Origin: CAWDMC01 sp963803295
GTDB taxonomy: Bacteria; Acidobacteriota; Terriglobia; UBA7540
Direction: 5' to 3'
Assembly: GCA_963803295.1 (NCBI GenBank)
Contig: CAWDMC010000003.1
Coordinates: 124,001-188,000, forward strand
Length of the DNA stretch: 64,000 nucleotides
This document shows positions 18,178 to 26,992 of this stretch, one piece after another. A model generated the notes under the pieces. It did not search any database. It worked only from the letters and a program-made list of their open reading frames with translations, and had not been told where the DNA came from. Position 1 is the stretch's first letter; every line of letters begins with the position of its first letter. The position numbers and the translations under genes were made by a program.

Positions 18178-18443
18178 CAGCGCCGCCCCCGCCTCTGGCG
18201 GTTGCCTCCGTGGGGGCTAAGATCGCTCCAGAGTAGTTCCTCGTGACGAGCAGAGATGTCCTTCCGGCCGCTGTGACCACGGCCGAAAAAGCGCAGGGTC
18301 AAGGATCGCTCGCTCCGCTTTTCGGCAAGATAGCGATCAAGCGATTCGCGTACGAGCGCAGAAACAGGAACACCCTGGCGTCGTGCCATCGCATGAAGTT
18401 CGTGGTCTGCCGCTTCGTCGATAAATAGTGTGGTTCGCTTCAT
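18177..18443 (-). CDS. Ribbon-helix-helix antitoxin of the PIN toxin
   Basis: An 88-residue protein from ATG 18443. The N-terminal strand and helices (MKRTTLFIDEAADHELHAMA, then GVPVSALVRESLDRYL) match a CopG/Arc-type ribbon-helix-helix DNA-binding domain; the basic, disordered C-terminus (ending GGNRQRRGRR) would wrap the toxin. Longer upstream starts are possible but the sequence there shows no family similarity. A palindrome lies just upstream of the start and could be its operator. It is coupled to the toxin by a one-base overlap. Confidence 0.8.
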   Translation of the reverse strand: MKRTTLFIDEAADHELHAMARRQGVPVSALVRESLDRYLAEKRSERSLTLRFFGRGHSGRKDISARHEELLWSDLSPHGGNRQRRGRR

Positions 18444-18446
18444 ATG

Positions 18447-18468
18447 ACGTATTCTAACATACATACGT
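18447..18468 (-). promoter_or_regulatory. Candidate operator of the first toxin-antitoxin pair
   Basis: Inverted repeat ACGTAT (18447-18452) / ATACGT (18463-18468) lies 3 bp upstream of the antitoxin ATG. On the minus strand TAGAAT (18456-18451) could be a -10 box, which would give a leaderless or nearly leaderless mRNA. No good -35 box is visible. Confidence 0.45.
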
Positions 18469-18600
18469 GCCCAGCCGGGCCGCTTCGCGATAGCGCTGGG
18501 TTCTTCGTGGGAGGAAAACCCACGCTGGGAAGAGCGCTGGCTTTGGCTAGCTGCCCTCTTTAAGGATGACATCTCAAGGGCTCTTTAGGAGAACTCTCAA

Positions 18601-19326
<726 letters not shown>

Positions 19327-19342
19327 CGCCAGGGGAGGGACC

Positions 19343-19792
19343 ATGACGAGGATTGAGCGCTATCGGCAGCCCGTGAAGGGGGCAATGGACTTTTCCGATC
19401 TGGAGCAGAGAATCGCAGAGGGCTGGGAGCCAATAGCGATCGAGTGGCAGCGCCAGGTGGAGGGCGAAGGGTCCCAGACGGCAGGATTCGTTCAGGAAGT
19501 ACCCTTCGGGCTGCAGGTAGCGAAAGACTGCATGCATCTGGAGGAGAATGCTGAGGAGAGCCGGGCGCTCACGCTGATGACCGACCTTATTGTGGACGAC
19601 CGGTCGCTCTCCGAGGTCGCCGACAGCCTAAACCAACTTGGCTTTCGGAATCGGCAGGGGCTTAAGTGGTCTCCCGTATCGGTGTTCAACCTGTTGCCCC
19701 GGCTGATCGAAGCCGGCCCGCGGATCTTCTCCAGTGAGCAGTGGGAGGAGCGTCGGCAGCGGCTTTCGCGGTCGCGAGCAGGGCGGCCTTGA
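19343..19792 (+). CDS. Uncharacterised protein with a recombinase-like helical domain
   Basis: A 149-residue protein from ATG 19343, 16 bp after the ATPase gene, with AGGGGAGGG as Shine-Dalgarno. The N-terminal part has GWEPIAIEWQRQVEG, which resembles short DUF4177-like modules. The C-terminal half (SLSEVADSLNQLGFRNRQG, then KWSPVSVFNLLPRLIEAG) resembles the 'recombinase' helical domain that follows serine-recombinase catalytic domains. No catalytic serine domain is present, so it is not an active recombinase. It is probably co-transcribed with the ATPase. Function unknown. Confidence 0.6.
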   Translation: MTRIERYRQPVKGAMDFSDLEQRIAEGWEPIAIEWQRQVEGEGSQTAGFVQEVPFGLQVAKDCMHLEENAEESRALTLMTDLIVDDRSLSEVADSLNQLGFRNRQGLKWSPVSVFNLLPRLIEAGPRIFSSEQWEERRQRLSRSRAGRP

Positions 19793-19953
19793 GGGGTTCG
19801 GGTTCCGGAGCAGGCCGGTTTATATCGAACTGTTCGTGGATGGCGGCCTTTGGCGGAGTTCCCGAGGTGCGCTGACCGGTTGAAGCTTGAAGACTGATAG
19901 ATGAGGGACAAGGGGGGACAAGCGGATGCTACCTCTGGCTACTGATCTAACGC

Positions 19954-20393
19954 CTACGCATCTTGGGTCAAGGGATTGAGGAGTCGGAGCCCAGCGAACC
20001 GGGCAAAGTCCCGATCAGCGGTCGCCAGAATGGCGCCATGCTCGATCGCCAAGGCTGCTAAGTGGGCATCCGTGACCAGCGGTCCAGCCGCTTGTCCCTC
20101 AACCAGAAGACGGCGCAGGATTTCCCAGTGCCTTTCGCCGGGACCGAGAACGGCGACCGAAGTCCGGTCGGTCCATCCGGCTACGATAATAGCTACTGCC
20201 TCCGCAATGGAAAACGGGTTCAAAAGAATGCGCGGGCTCGTACTAATACGCAGAAAGGCGAGGAGGGTATTCCAGGAGAGCGCGAGAGGTTCGAGGCCCG
20301 AGAGACTGGCCTCAACCACCGACGTGCTGGTTCGTGATGAGGAGAACTGGAATCGGACGCATAGAGGAGGATGTTGACGTCGACGAGGATCAC
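19954..20393 (-). pseudogene. VapC-like PIN toxin with a one-base frameshift
   Basis: Starting from GTG 20393 the minus strand encodes VILVDVNILLYASD and ARRWL, the usual VapC N-terminus with its first catalytic aspartate. Near 20313-20316 the frame breaks by one missing G; the other frame continues with EASLSGLEPLALSWN through PLVTDAHLAALAIEHGAILATADRDFARF, carrying the remaining acidic residues. The GTG overlaps the antitoxin stop by four bases (GTGA). Restoring one base gives a complete toxin of about 146 residues, so decay or a sequencing error are both possible. Confidence 0.8.
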
Positions 20394-20635
20394 CGGCGAA
20401 AAGGCCCTTCGATTTGATCGAGAAGTTCCTCTACGTTGTCGTAACTCAAGCCTGGTCGCAAGGCTAGGGGTTTTGCGCTGACCACAAAAGGTTGAATAGG
20501 GCGGGCTTCGGATCGAACGTTTAGCCCGATGCGGAGGTAATCGTTGACAACCTGCTTGAACGGCTTGTCCAAACGTCGAGCTTCAGCGCGCAACTTGGCG
20601 CTGACATCGTCATCGAGTGTCAGTGTAGTTCTCAC
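20390..20635 (-). CDS. VapB-type antitoxin of the frameshifted toxin
   Basis: An 81-residue protein from GTG 20635. RTTLTLDDDVSAKLRAEARR followed by KQVVNDYLRIGL is a ribbon-helix-helix domain; the tail (GLSYDNVEELLDQIEG) is the toxin-binding segment typical of VapB. It overlaps the toxin start by four bases. A consensus promoter with a 9-bp perfect palindrome directly precedes the GTG, and the predicted transcription start falls at the start codon itself. Confidence 0.85.
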   Translation of the reverse strand: MRTTLTLDDDVSAKLRAEARRLDKPFKQVVNDYLRIGLNVRSEARPIQPFVVSAKPLALRPGLSYDNVEELLDQIEGPFRR

Positions 20636-20637
20636 GT

Positions 20638-20670
20638 CTTGATGCTATGACTCAAGCATCAAGATGTCAA
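20638..20670 (-). promoter_or_regulatory. Promoter plus operator of the vapB-like antitoxin
   Basis: Minus strand: -35 TTGACA (20670-20665), a 17-bp spacer, and -10 TAGCAT (20647-20642). A perfect palindrome CTTGATGCT-N8-AGCATCAAG spans 20638-20663 and covers the -10 box. The GTG start is only six bases past the -10 box, so the mRNA is probably leaderless. Antitoxin binding here would repress its own operon. Confidence 0.8.
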
Positions 20671-20874
20671 ATGGTTCCAACCAAGTATGGCTCCAGGACC
20701 TCGCCAACCCGTATCTCCAGGCACAAAACGCGGGGCTTGGAATAGTTATCTACCTGTTTGTGATACCGTAATCTTCAAGCTTGATGGTGGGACTCTCTTA
20801 TTAAGGCATGCCAAGCCAGGGGACTTTGGCCGCTGAGTCGATGAAGGAACAAACGTCGACAGCGCGCAATCGGG

Positions 20875-21546
20875 GTGGAGATGATTCGGCTCAACAATAT
20901 TGAAAAATCATATCCTGTAGGCGCAGGGCGGTACTATGTCCTGCGGCGCATCACGCTCGAAATCAAGGAAGGCGAATTTCTCACGATTATGGGACCCTCG
21001 GGAGCGGGGAAGTCCACTTTGCTCAGCATTCTAGGAATGCTCGATGCCAACTGGACGGGCGAGTTCTATTTCTTCGATCATGCTGTGCACAAAATGAATC
21101 CCAGGAAGCGCGCCGATCTGAACAAGCAGTACATCGGCTTCGTTTTTCAGCAGTACCACCTGCTCGACAACCTGACCGTAGCCGAGAACCTCGACATTCC
21201 GCTTTCCTATCGGAATGTCAAGGGTTCGCAGCGGCAAGCCATGGTCGGCGACACCTTGGATCGCTTCCACATTGTGGGCAAGAAGGACCTGTATCCGAGC
21301 CAGCTTTCGGGCGGTCAGCAGCAATTGGTGGCGGTGGCACGCGCCGTGATCGCGAACCCCAAGCTGATCCTGGCTGACGAGCCCACCGGCAACCTGCATT
21401 CAAGCCAAGGCAAGGAGATCATGGAGCTGTTCAAGAAACTCAACGAAGAGGGCACGACCATTGTCCAGGTGACCCACTCCGAAACCAACGCCGCCTACGG
21501 CAACCGGATTATCAACCTGGCGGACGGATGGATCGAGAAGAGTTGA
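20875..21546 (+). CDS. ABC transporter ATP-binding protein (LolD/MacB type), ATPase 2
   Basis: A 223-residue ATPase: Walker A GPSGAGKST (about 43-51), Q-loop GFVFQQYHLLDNLTVAENL, signature LSGGQQQLVAVARAV, Walker B LILADEPTGNLHS, switch histidine in IVQVTHSE. The signature has Leu where most members have Arg (LSGGQQQR), and the D-loop has HSS in place of DS. It is a second candidate partner for the ADOP permeases. The start may be GTG 20875 or ATG 20881. It is followed by a DUF3052 gene three bases later. Confidence 0.9.
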   Translation: MEMIRLNNIEKSYPVGAGRYYVLRRITLEIKEGEFLTIMGPSGAGKSTLLSILGMLDANWTGEFYFFDHAVHKMNPRKRADLNKQYIGFVFQQYHLLDNLTVAENLDIPLSYRNVKGSQRQAMVGDTLDRFHIVGKKDLYPSQLSGGQQQLVAVARAVIANPKLILADEPTGNLHSSQGKEIMELFKKLNEEGTTIVQVTHSETNAAYGNRIINLADGWIEKS

Positions 21547-21549
21547 ATC

Positions 21550-21990
21550 GTGGCAGGTTGTTCCAATCGATCGTTGGTCGAAAAGCTGGGCATCAAGGAA
21601 GGCTTTCGGGTAGCTTTTGTGGAGCCACCCGAGGACTACCAGATCACGCTGGGCAGTCTTCCTCCGGACGTCGTCGAGGTGCGGCCGTCTGAAGTAGGTT
21701 TGAATTTCGTCCAGTGCTTCGTGCGCCGCCTCTTCGATCTGGAGAAGTTTCTGCCGAAACTGAAAAAGAATCTGCGGTTTGATGGCATGCTCTGGATCTC
21801 GTGGCCTAAGGGTTCCTCGGGCGTAGCGACCGACGTGAACGAAAACGCAGTCCGCGAGGTCGCGCTGAAGAACGGCCTGGTCGACGTCAAGGTCTGTGCT
21901 GTCGACGAGACGTGGTCCGGCCTGAAGCTGGTATATCGGGTGAAGGACATAGGTCCGGCGTCAGGAAAGAAGTCGAACGTCGAAGGGTGA
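21550..21990 (+). CDS. DUF3052-family protein
   Basis: A 146-residue cytosolic protein starting at GTG 21550, three bases after ATPase 2, so co-transcribed. Features are SLVEKLGIKEGFRVAFVEPP at the N-terminus, a middle FVRRLFDLEKFLPKLKKNL, then GMLWISWPKGSSGVATDVNE and WSGLKLVYRVKD. This is the pattern of DUF3052, a small alpha/beta family with no established function, often annotated near transport or regulatory genes. No motif suggests catalysis. Confidence 0.8.
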   Translation: MAGCSNRSLVEKLGIKEGFRVAFVEPPEDYQITLGSLPPDVVEVRPSEVGLNFVQCFVRRLFDLEKFLPKLKKNLRFDGMLWISWPKGSSGVATDVNENAVREVALKNGLVDVKVCAVDETWSGLKLVYRVKDIGPASGKKSNVEG

Positions 21991-22004
21991 GATGCGGAGC
22001 TTGT

Positions 22005-22070
22005 CTCACCGATGTGCGAGACGCAGAGAATCGAGAATTGATTCCTTCCTCCGTGTCTCAGCGGGAAGAC
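22005..22070. repeat. Degenerate heptamer array, head to head (GAGA type)
   Basis: The spacer before the response regulator reads on the plus strand as GCGAGAC, GCAGAGA, ATCGAGA, ATTGATT and, in its second half, on the minus strand as GCTGAGA, CACGGAG, GAAGGAA. The 7-bp steps are imperfect and judged by eye. Confidence 0.4.
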
Positions 22071-22122
22071 ATCGTGTTTCAAGAGTGACTCCGGTTCGCA
22101 GCCTTCGGGTTCAACTGCTCTT

Positions 22123-23511
22123 ATGAGAACCGAAACACCACCTCGGCTTTTGATTGCCGACGATCAGCTTGACGTGCTCGAATCGCTGCGCCTGCTGCTG
22201 AAAGGCGAGGGCTATCAGACGGAGACGTCGACTTCGCCGGCGGGCGTCGTGGCCGCCCTGGAGTCTACCGATTTTGACTGCCTGCTGATCGATCTGAATT
22301 ACGCCCGTGACACGACTTCGGGGCAGGAGGGACTCGATCTGCTCGATCGCATCCAGGCGCTGGACAATACTCTGCCCGTGGTGGTGATGACGGCTTGGAG
22401 CAGCGTGGATCTGGCGGTCGAAGCGATGCGTCGCGGCGCTCGGGATTTCGTGCAAAAGCCGTGGGAAAATGAGCGCCTACTCACCATTCTGCGGTCTCAG
22501 ATCGAGCTGAATCGGGCGTTGCGCCGCGGGCAGCGCCTGGAGGCCGAGAATCGCCTGCTGCGCGTCCAGGGGCCCAAGTTGATTGCGGAATCGCGGGCCA
22601 TGCAGCCTGTCCGCGAGATGATCGCGCGCATCGGACCCTCGGATGCGAACGTGCTTATTACCGGCGAGCACGGCACGGGCAAAGAAGTGGTAGCGCGGAC
22701 GCTCCATGCGCTCTCTGCCCGCTCATCCAAGCCGATGGTTACGGTTAACGCGGGGGGCCTTTCCGAAGGCGTCTTCGAAAGCGAACTGTTCGGCCATGTG
22801 CGTGGCGCCTTTACCGACGCCAAAAGCGATCGCGTGGGCCGGTTCGAGCTGGCGGACGGTGGCACGCTATTCCTCGACGAAATTGCCAATGTTCCGCCCA
22901 ACCTGCAGTCGAAGCTGCTCCGCGTACTCCAGACAGGCGAAATGGAGCGCGTCGGATCGTCACGTACCCGGCGAATGGACGTACGCATCGTCTCCGCCAC
23001 CAACGCCGATCTCCAGCAGGAGGTGTCGGCGGGCCGCTTCCGCGAGGACCTCCTATTCCGCTTGAATACGGTGGAGATCCAGGTGCCCAAATTGCGCGAT
23101 CGCCGCGAGGATATCCCGCTGTTGGCGATGCATTTTCTTCCCACTTACGCGGAGCGCTACAGGAAGCCTGTTAGCGGATTCGACTCCCAGGCCATGCAGG
23201 CGCTGCTGGCTCATTCCTGGCCGGGCAACGTGCGTGAGCTCGATCACGTGGTGGAGCGGGCCGTGCTGATGTCACAGAGTACGGCCGTGACCGCTGCCGA
23301 CCTGGGCTTGCGGCCCGGCCGCGAGGTCGCCGGGCGACTGGAGGATATGAGCCTGGAAGAGGTGGAGTCCTTTCTGATCCAGAAGGCATTGGCCCGGTTC
23401 GCTAATAATGTCAGTCGCGCTGCCGAAGCGCTCGGCCTAAGCCGCAGCGCGCTCTATCGCCGCATGGAACGGTACGGTTTGTACAAAGAGGGAAGAACGA
23501 CTAAAGGATGA
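22123..23511 (+). CDS. NtrC-type sigma-54-dependent response regulator
   Basis: A 462-residue activator. The receiver domain (about 8-125) has the acidic pair in LLIADDQ and the phospho-acceptor D57 in CLLIDLNYA. The AAA+ domain (about 155-390) has Walker A GEHGTGKE, GHVRGAFTDAKSD, and Walker B GGTLFLDEIANVP. The Fis-type helix-turn-helix is at the C-terminus (NVSRAAEALGLSRSALYRRM). The sigma-54 contact loop is GAFTDA instead of the usual GAFTGA. It is followed by a histidine kinase. The sigma-54 promoter at 5982 is a likely target. Confidence 0.93.
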   Translation: MRTETPPRLLIADDQLDVLESLRLLLKGEGYQTETSTSPAGVVAALESTDFDCLLIDLNYARDTTSGQEGLDLLDRIQALDNTLPVVVMTAWSSVDLAVEAMRRGARDFVQKPWENERLLTILRSQIELNRALRRGQRLEAENRLLRVQGPKLIAESRAMQPVREMIARIGPSDANVLITGEHGTGKEVVARTLHALSARSSKPMVTVNAGGLSEGVFESELFGHVRGAFTDAKSDRVGRFELADGGTLFLDEIANVPPNLQSKLLRVLQTGEMERVGSSRTRRMDVRIVSATNADLQQEVSAGRFREDLLFRLNTVEIQVPKLRDRREDIPLLAMHFLPTYAERYRKPVSGFDSQAMQALLAHSWPGNVRELDHVVERAVLMSQSTAVTAADLGLRPGREVAGRLEDMSLEEVESFLIQKALARFANNVSRAAEALGLSRSALYRRMERYGLYKEGRTTKG

Positions 23512-23603
23512 AGGTTAAAGGGTAAAGGAATGATGCTTCACAATCCATCCTTTACCCTTCAACCTTCAGACTTTACCCTTTGTCCTGGGCCTTATCCTTT
23601 AAC
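23501..23603. repeat. Inverted heptamer array forming a long hairpin (AAAGG type)
   Basis: Left arm 23510-23528 (GAAGGTTAAAGGGTAAAGG) pairs with 23549-23567 with one mismatch in 19, loop 20 nt. The left arm is built of 7-bp units (AAAGGAT, GAAGGTT, AAAGGGT, AAAGGAA); the right side continues with the same units on the minus strand to about 23603. The left arm overlaps the stop codon of the response regulator. There is no T-run directly after the stem, so it is not a standard terminator. Confidence 0.75.
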
Positions 23604-23604
23604 T

Positions 23605-24960
23605 GTGCCTCCGCATCCCAACTCGCGTCCCCCCCAGCGCAGATTAAGCTTTGAAGGCCGAGTGCTGCTGATGGCCATACTGGCCGCCTTGCCCGCCATG
23701 GGCATCGCGACCATTCTCCTTTTCACGGGAAGCTTTTCTGCTCGAACCCAGTGGACCCTCGCTCTACTGATGGCAGGATTCTGGGCTGCATGCATGCTGA
23801 GCCTGCGGGAGCGCATCGTCCGTCCGCTGCAGACGCTGTCGAACCTGCTCGCCGCTCTGAGCGAGGGCGATTACTCGATTCGCGCCCGCGGAGCGCGGCC
23901 CGGCGAGGCGATGGGCGAGGTTATGATAGAGGTTAACGCCCTTGGCGCGACGCTCAAGGAGCAGCGGCTGAGCGCACTGGAGGCCACGGCGCTGTTGCGC
24001 AAGGTCATGGACGAAATTGACGTAGCCGTATTCGCGTTCAATGGCCGGCAGCGGTTGCAATTGGTGAATCGGGCGGGTGAGCGGTTGCTGGCGCAACCCG
24101 CCGAGCGTATCACCGGATCGAGTGCAACGAGTTTGGGGCTGGCGGAGTGCCTGGAGGGCGATTGGTCGCGCGTTCTAAACACGAGCTTCCCGGGGCAATC
24201 GCGCGCTGCGGCTCGCTGGGGTATGCAGCGAAGTACCTTCCGCGAGCGTGGCCTCCCGCACCAGTTGGTGGTGATTACAGATGTCAGCCGAGCCCTGCGG
24301 GAAGAGGAGTTGCAGGCCTGGCAGCGACTGGTGCGCGTTCTCGGGCATGAGATGAACAATTCGCTGGCGCCGATCAAGTCAGTGGCCGGGAGTCTCGAAA
24401 CTCTGCTGGTCCGCCAGCCTCGCGCCGACGATTGGGAAGAAGATATGCGCCGGGGTTTGCGGCTGATCGCCTCGCGCTCGGAAGCCTTGAGCCGGTTCAT
24501 GGGCGCGTATGCTCAATTGGCCCGTCTGCCTCGTCCCAAATTTGGCGTTGTTGACGTGAACTCCTGGGTGCGGCGGGTGGCGGGCCTGGAGACGCGAATG
24601 TCGGTGCTGATCGTGCCGGGCCCTGAGGTGACGGTGCGCGCCGACGGGGATCAGCTCGATCAGCTCCTGATCAACCTGCTGCGTAACGGCGTGGACGCGG
24701 CCCGTGAGACTGGCGGGGAAGTCAAGATGGGCTGGCTGGTGAAAGACTCGCACCTGGAGGTCTGGATCGAAGACGAAGGACCGGGGCTTTCCAATACCTC
24801 GAATTTGTTCGTGCCTTTCTTCACTACCAAGCCTGGTGGCTCGGGCATAGGACTGGTGCTAAGCCGACAGATCGCGGAAGCCCACGGCGGCGCTCTCACC
24901 CTGGAAAATCGGAAGTCCGGCAAAGGCTGTGAAGCCCACCTGACGCTACCCATCACATGA
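23605..24960 (+). CDS. Membrane histidine kinase partnered with the NtrC-type regulator
   Basis: About 451 residues. Two N-terminal transmembrane helices (VLLMAILAALPAMGIATILL and LALLMAGFWAACMLSL) are separated by a very short loop, so there is no periplasmic sensor. A HAMP-like segment, a PAS-like region (LLRKVMDEIDVAVFAFNG), the H-box (RVLGHEMNNSLAPIKS), N-box (LLINLLRNGVDAARETGG), and G-boxes (IEDEGPGLSN, GGSGIGLVLSRQIAEAHGG) follow. An open frame extends up to ATG 23530, but that part lies inside an intergenic repeat, so I prefer GTG 23605. It probably phosphorylates the regulator encoded just upstream. Confidence 0.85.
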   Translation: MPPHPNSRPPQRRLSFEGRVLLMAILAALPAMGIATILLFTGSFSARTQWTLALLMAGFWAACMLSLRERIVRPLQTLSNLLAALSEGDYSIRARGARPGEAMGEVMIEVNALGATLKEQRLSALEATALLRKVMDEIDVAVFAFNGRQRLQLVNRAGERLLAQPAERITGSSATSLGLAECLEGDWSRVLNTSFPGQSRAAARWGMQRSTFRERGLPHQLVVITDVSRALREEELQAWQRLVRVLGHEMNNSLAPIKSVAGSLETLLVRQPRADDWEEDMRRGLRLIASRSEALSRFMGAYAQLARLPRPKFGVVDVNSWVRRVAGLETRMSVLIVPGPEVTVRADGDQLDQLLINLLRNGVDAARETGGEVKMGWLVKDSHLEVWIEDEGPGLSNTSNLFVPFFTTKPGGSGIGLVLSRQIAEAHGGALTLENRKSGKGCEAHLTLPIT

Positions 24961-25142
24961 ATAAACGACGCCTGTAATCTTGCTCGTAATCGATGGTGCC
25001 GAACAAGTCGAGAATCTGCATCTGCTTTCGACGCCGGATGTACTCATCCAAAGCGGCGGTCACGGCCTCTTTCTTTGTGATGGCCTACCTTGCGAGCCTC
25101 CTCGATCAGACGATCGTCAATGGCAAGATTCGTCGGCGTCAT
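24953..25142 (-). pseudogene. Orphan VapB-type antitoxin with a one-base frameshift
   Basis: From ATG 25142 (with AAGGAGGAGC as Shine-Dalgarno) the minus strand encodes TNLAIDDRLIEEARKVGHHK; after one extra base near 25070-25075 the other frame gives KEAVTAALDEYIRRRKQMQI and LFGTIDYEQDYRRR, ending at 24953. This is the DUF2191/VapB antitoxin pattern (about 62 residues). The 3' end runs eight bases into the histidine kinase gene, leaving no room for a toxin. It is either a decayed module or an orphan antitoxin with a sequencing error. It is too short and broken to appear as one open frame. Confidence 0.75.
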
Positions 25143-25153
25143 GCTCCTCCTTC

Positions 25154-25173
25154 ATGTGTGTCATACCACACAT
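25154..25173 (-). promoter_or_regulatory. Candidate operator of the orphan antitoxin
   Basis: Inverted repeat ATGTGTG (25154-25160) / CACACAT (25167-25173) lies 12 bp upstream of the antitoxin ATG, next to further GTGTG steps. Its position mirrors the palindromes in front of the other two antitoxin genes. Confidence 0.45.
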
Positions 25174-25271
25174 CACTGTGTGTAGAAAGCTACACTCACT
25201 TGTCCAATCTCAACTTGCACGATAGTTCGCGCGTGACCGAAATGGTCTGGTTCTCCGGGGTCTCAGCCTTC

Positions 25272-26312
25272 TTATGCGAGAGATCCTACGCCACTACGAG
25301 TTCGCCGCCACGGGCTCTTTTCGAGTTCCATTGCGGCCTCAAGCGCCCGGATTGCAGTTTCGATCTGACTGTCGTCGGGTTCACGGGTAGTGACGCGCTG
25401 CAGCCACAAACCGGGCTGGGCGGCCCACCGCCAGAGCGGGCCTTGCGACTTGGCGGCAAAGCGGATGAACTCGTAGGAGAGTCCGGCGACCACAGGCAGC
25501 AGCAGGATCCGGCCGATCAGACGCCAAGCGAAGCTCTGAAAGGGCAGCAGCATGTAAAAGAGCATGGCAATGACCATCACTACCAGCAGAAAACTGGTTC
25601 CACAGCGGGGATGGAAGCGAGTGCTCGACCGCGCTAAGTCGATGGTGACCGGTCCTCCTGCCGACTTCTCAAAAGCCCAGACTACTTTATGTTCCGCGCC
25701 GTGATACTCGAAGAGCCGCTTCATGTCTCTTAACTGCGCCAGTGCCGCAAGGAACCCGAGGAAGAGCGCGATACGGATAGAGCCATCCACGAGGTTGAAG
25801 AGCAGAAAGTTCCCAAAGGTGGGATAGTGGTTCTTCAGCAGGGTAGCCAGGTACAGGGGCAAGAATTTGTAAAACAAGATGAAGAAGGCCAATGAGAGGA
25901 GCAGATTCAAGGTGAGCAGCCAGCCGCCCAGCTCCTTTTTCTCGGCAGCTTTCTCCGGCTTCGGTTTTGCCTCGGGATCTTCGAGTGCCTGTTCAGCTGA
26001 GTACCGTAAGGCCCGGATGCCCAAAACCATAGCTTGGCCGAGCACCCCCAGACCGCGCAGCAAGGGGTACTTCAGCCAAGGATGGCGCTCCGACGGGCGC
26101 TCGAGGGCATTCTTTCTGATAACCATGCCCCCGTCCTGACGACGAACGGCCACCGCATAGGAGTGTGGCGAGCGCATCATAACGCCCTCGATCACTGCCT
26201 GGCCACCGATCAGGATCTCCTCGGCTCCCTGCACGAGCGGAAGCGCGGCTGCTCGTGCCAAGCGCCGACATATTCCCGCCAGTCCCGCTGTCTTTTCCTG
26301 GAAGCTGCTCAT
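25272..26312 (-). CDS. DUF1385-family membrane protein
   Basis: A 346-residue protein. The N-terminal part contains ILIGGQAVIEGVMMRSPHSY, the defining motif of DUF1385, followed by a soluble stretch. Several transmembrane helices follow (about residues 135-220: LLTLNLLLSLAFFILFYKFL; then FLLVVMVIAMLFYMLLPFQS and IGRILLLPVVAGLSYEF). A conserved YHGAEHKVVWAFE and RFHPRCGTSF lie between. The biochemical role of the family is unknown. It is a single gene. The first start, ATG 26312, gives the family length. Confidence 0.9.
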   Translation of the reverse strand: MSSFQEKTAGLAGICRRLARAAALPLVQGAEEILIGGQAVIEGVMMRSPHSYAVAVRRQDGGMVIRKNALERPSERHPWLKYPLLRGLGVLGQAMVLGIRALRYSAEQALEDPEAKPKPEKAAEKKELGGWLLTLNLLLSLAFFILFYKFLPLYLATLLKNHYPTFGNFLLFNLVDGSIRIALFLGFLAALAQLRDMKRLFEYHGAEHKVVWAFEKSAGGPVTIDLARSSTRFHPRCGTSFLLVVMVIAMLFYMLLPFQSFAWRLIGRILLLPVVAGLSYEFIRFAAKSQGPLWRWAAQPGLWLQRVTTREPDDSQIETAIRALEAAMELEKSPWRRTRSGVGSLA

Positions 26313-26506
26313 TCTGATCGATACTCCTGTGCCGAACCTGGATCCACACCCCTGCCGATTGCGATCCCCGCCCGATTGCCCGATTGGATGCCGGCTTCCC
26401 CTTGCCTTTGATGATGCGGGAGGCTGACGTCAGTTTCAGGATATCATTTAACTGGTAATTTAGAACCTTGAGGAATCATGGGGGTTTCATGGAGGTTCCG
26501 TTGATT

Positions 26507-26534
26507 TTGCCGGGGCTTCATTATGCGTTATACT
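26507..26534 (+). promoter_or_regulatory. Sigma-70-type promoter of the Zn-ribbon gene
   Basis: TTGCCG (26507-26512), a 16-bp spacer and TATACT (26529-26534) lie about 45 bp before ATG 26580. The match to consensus is 4/6 and 5/6. Confidence 0.5.
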
Positions 26535-26579
26535 TTCGATCGAGCGGATTTCCATCGGCGTTTGCGGGGTGACCAAACT

Positions 26580-26927
26580 ATGGCTGAGCAGCAGCAATTA
26601 CGCCTGGGCGATCTGGTTGATGACTACTGCGTCCGCTGCCGGCTGCTCCTGAACCACGCCATTGCCAGTATGGTGGAGGGGCAGGTGGTGAAGGTGATCT
26701 GCCAGACTTGCTTTACCGAGCACGCCTTTCGCCACGGCGAAGGCGGGAAGAAGAAGATCCCACCCCGAACCACGCTGTTCGACCAGGTGCTGGCCAATGC
26801 GGCTCCGGAGCCAACACAGTTGGTCGAGGAGGCTGCGCCGGCCCCTGCCAAGCGCAAGGGTCCGGTCGCCCGCTATATCTCCCGCCACAACAACACTAAG
26901 GTCCCCAGAAAAGCTCCGAGCCGGTAG
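26580..26927 (+). CDS. Small Zn-ribbon protein with a basic tail
   Basis: A 115-residue protein from ATG 26580. DDYCVRCRLLLNHAIASM and VIQ-like VICQTCFTEHAF supply two CxxC pairs about 26 residues apart, as in a zinc ribbon. The C-terminal third is rich in Ala, Pro, Lys and Arg (PAKRKGPVARYISRHN), suggesting nucleic-acid contact. An open frame extends upstream to 26523 but that ATG overlaps the predicted -10 box. The gene stands alone between a DUF1385 gene and a glycosyltransferase. I do not recognise a named family. Confidence 0.6.
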   Translation: MAEQQQLRLGDLVDDYCVRCRLLLNHAIASMVEGQVVKVICQTCFTEHAFRHGEGGKKKIPPRTTLFDQVLANAAPEPTQLVEEAAPAPAKRKGPVARYISRHNNTKVPRKAPSR

Positions 26928-26992
26928 AGTAGTCCACTTTCTCCAGATCCCATGCTATGACCTCTGGTGTGTGCCACGTGCGCCTTTCCCGT

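Noticed and set aside
19343..19792. An active site-specific recombinase.
   Set aside because: Only the helical domain resembles recombinases; the catalytic serine domain is missing.
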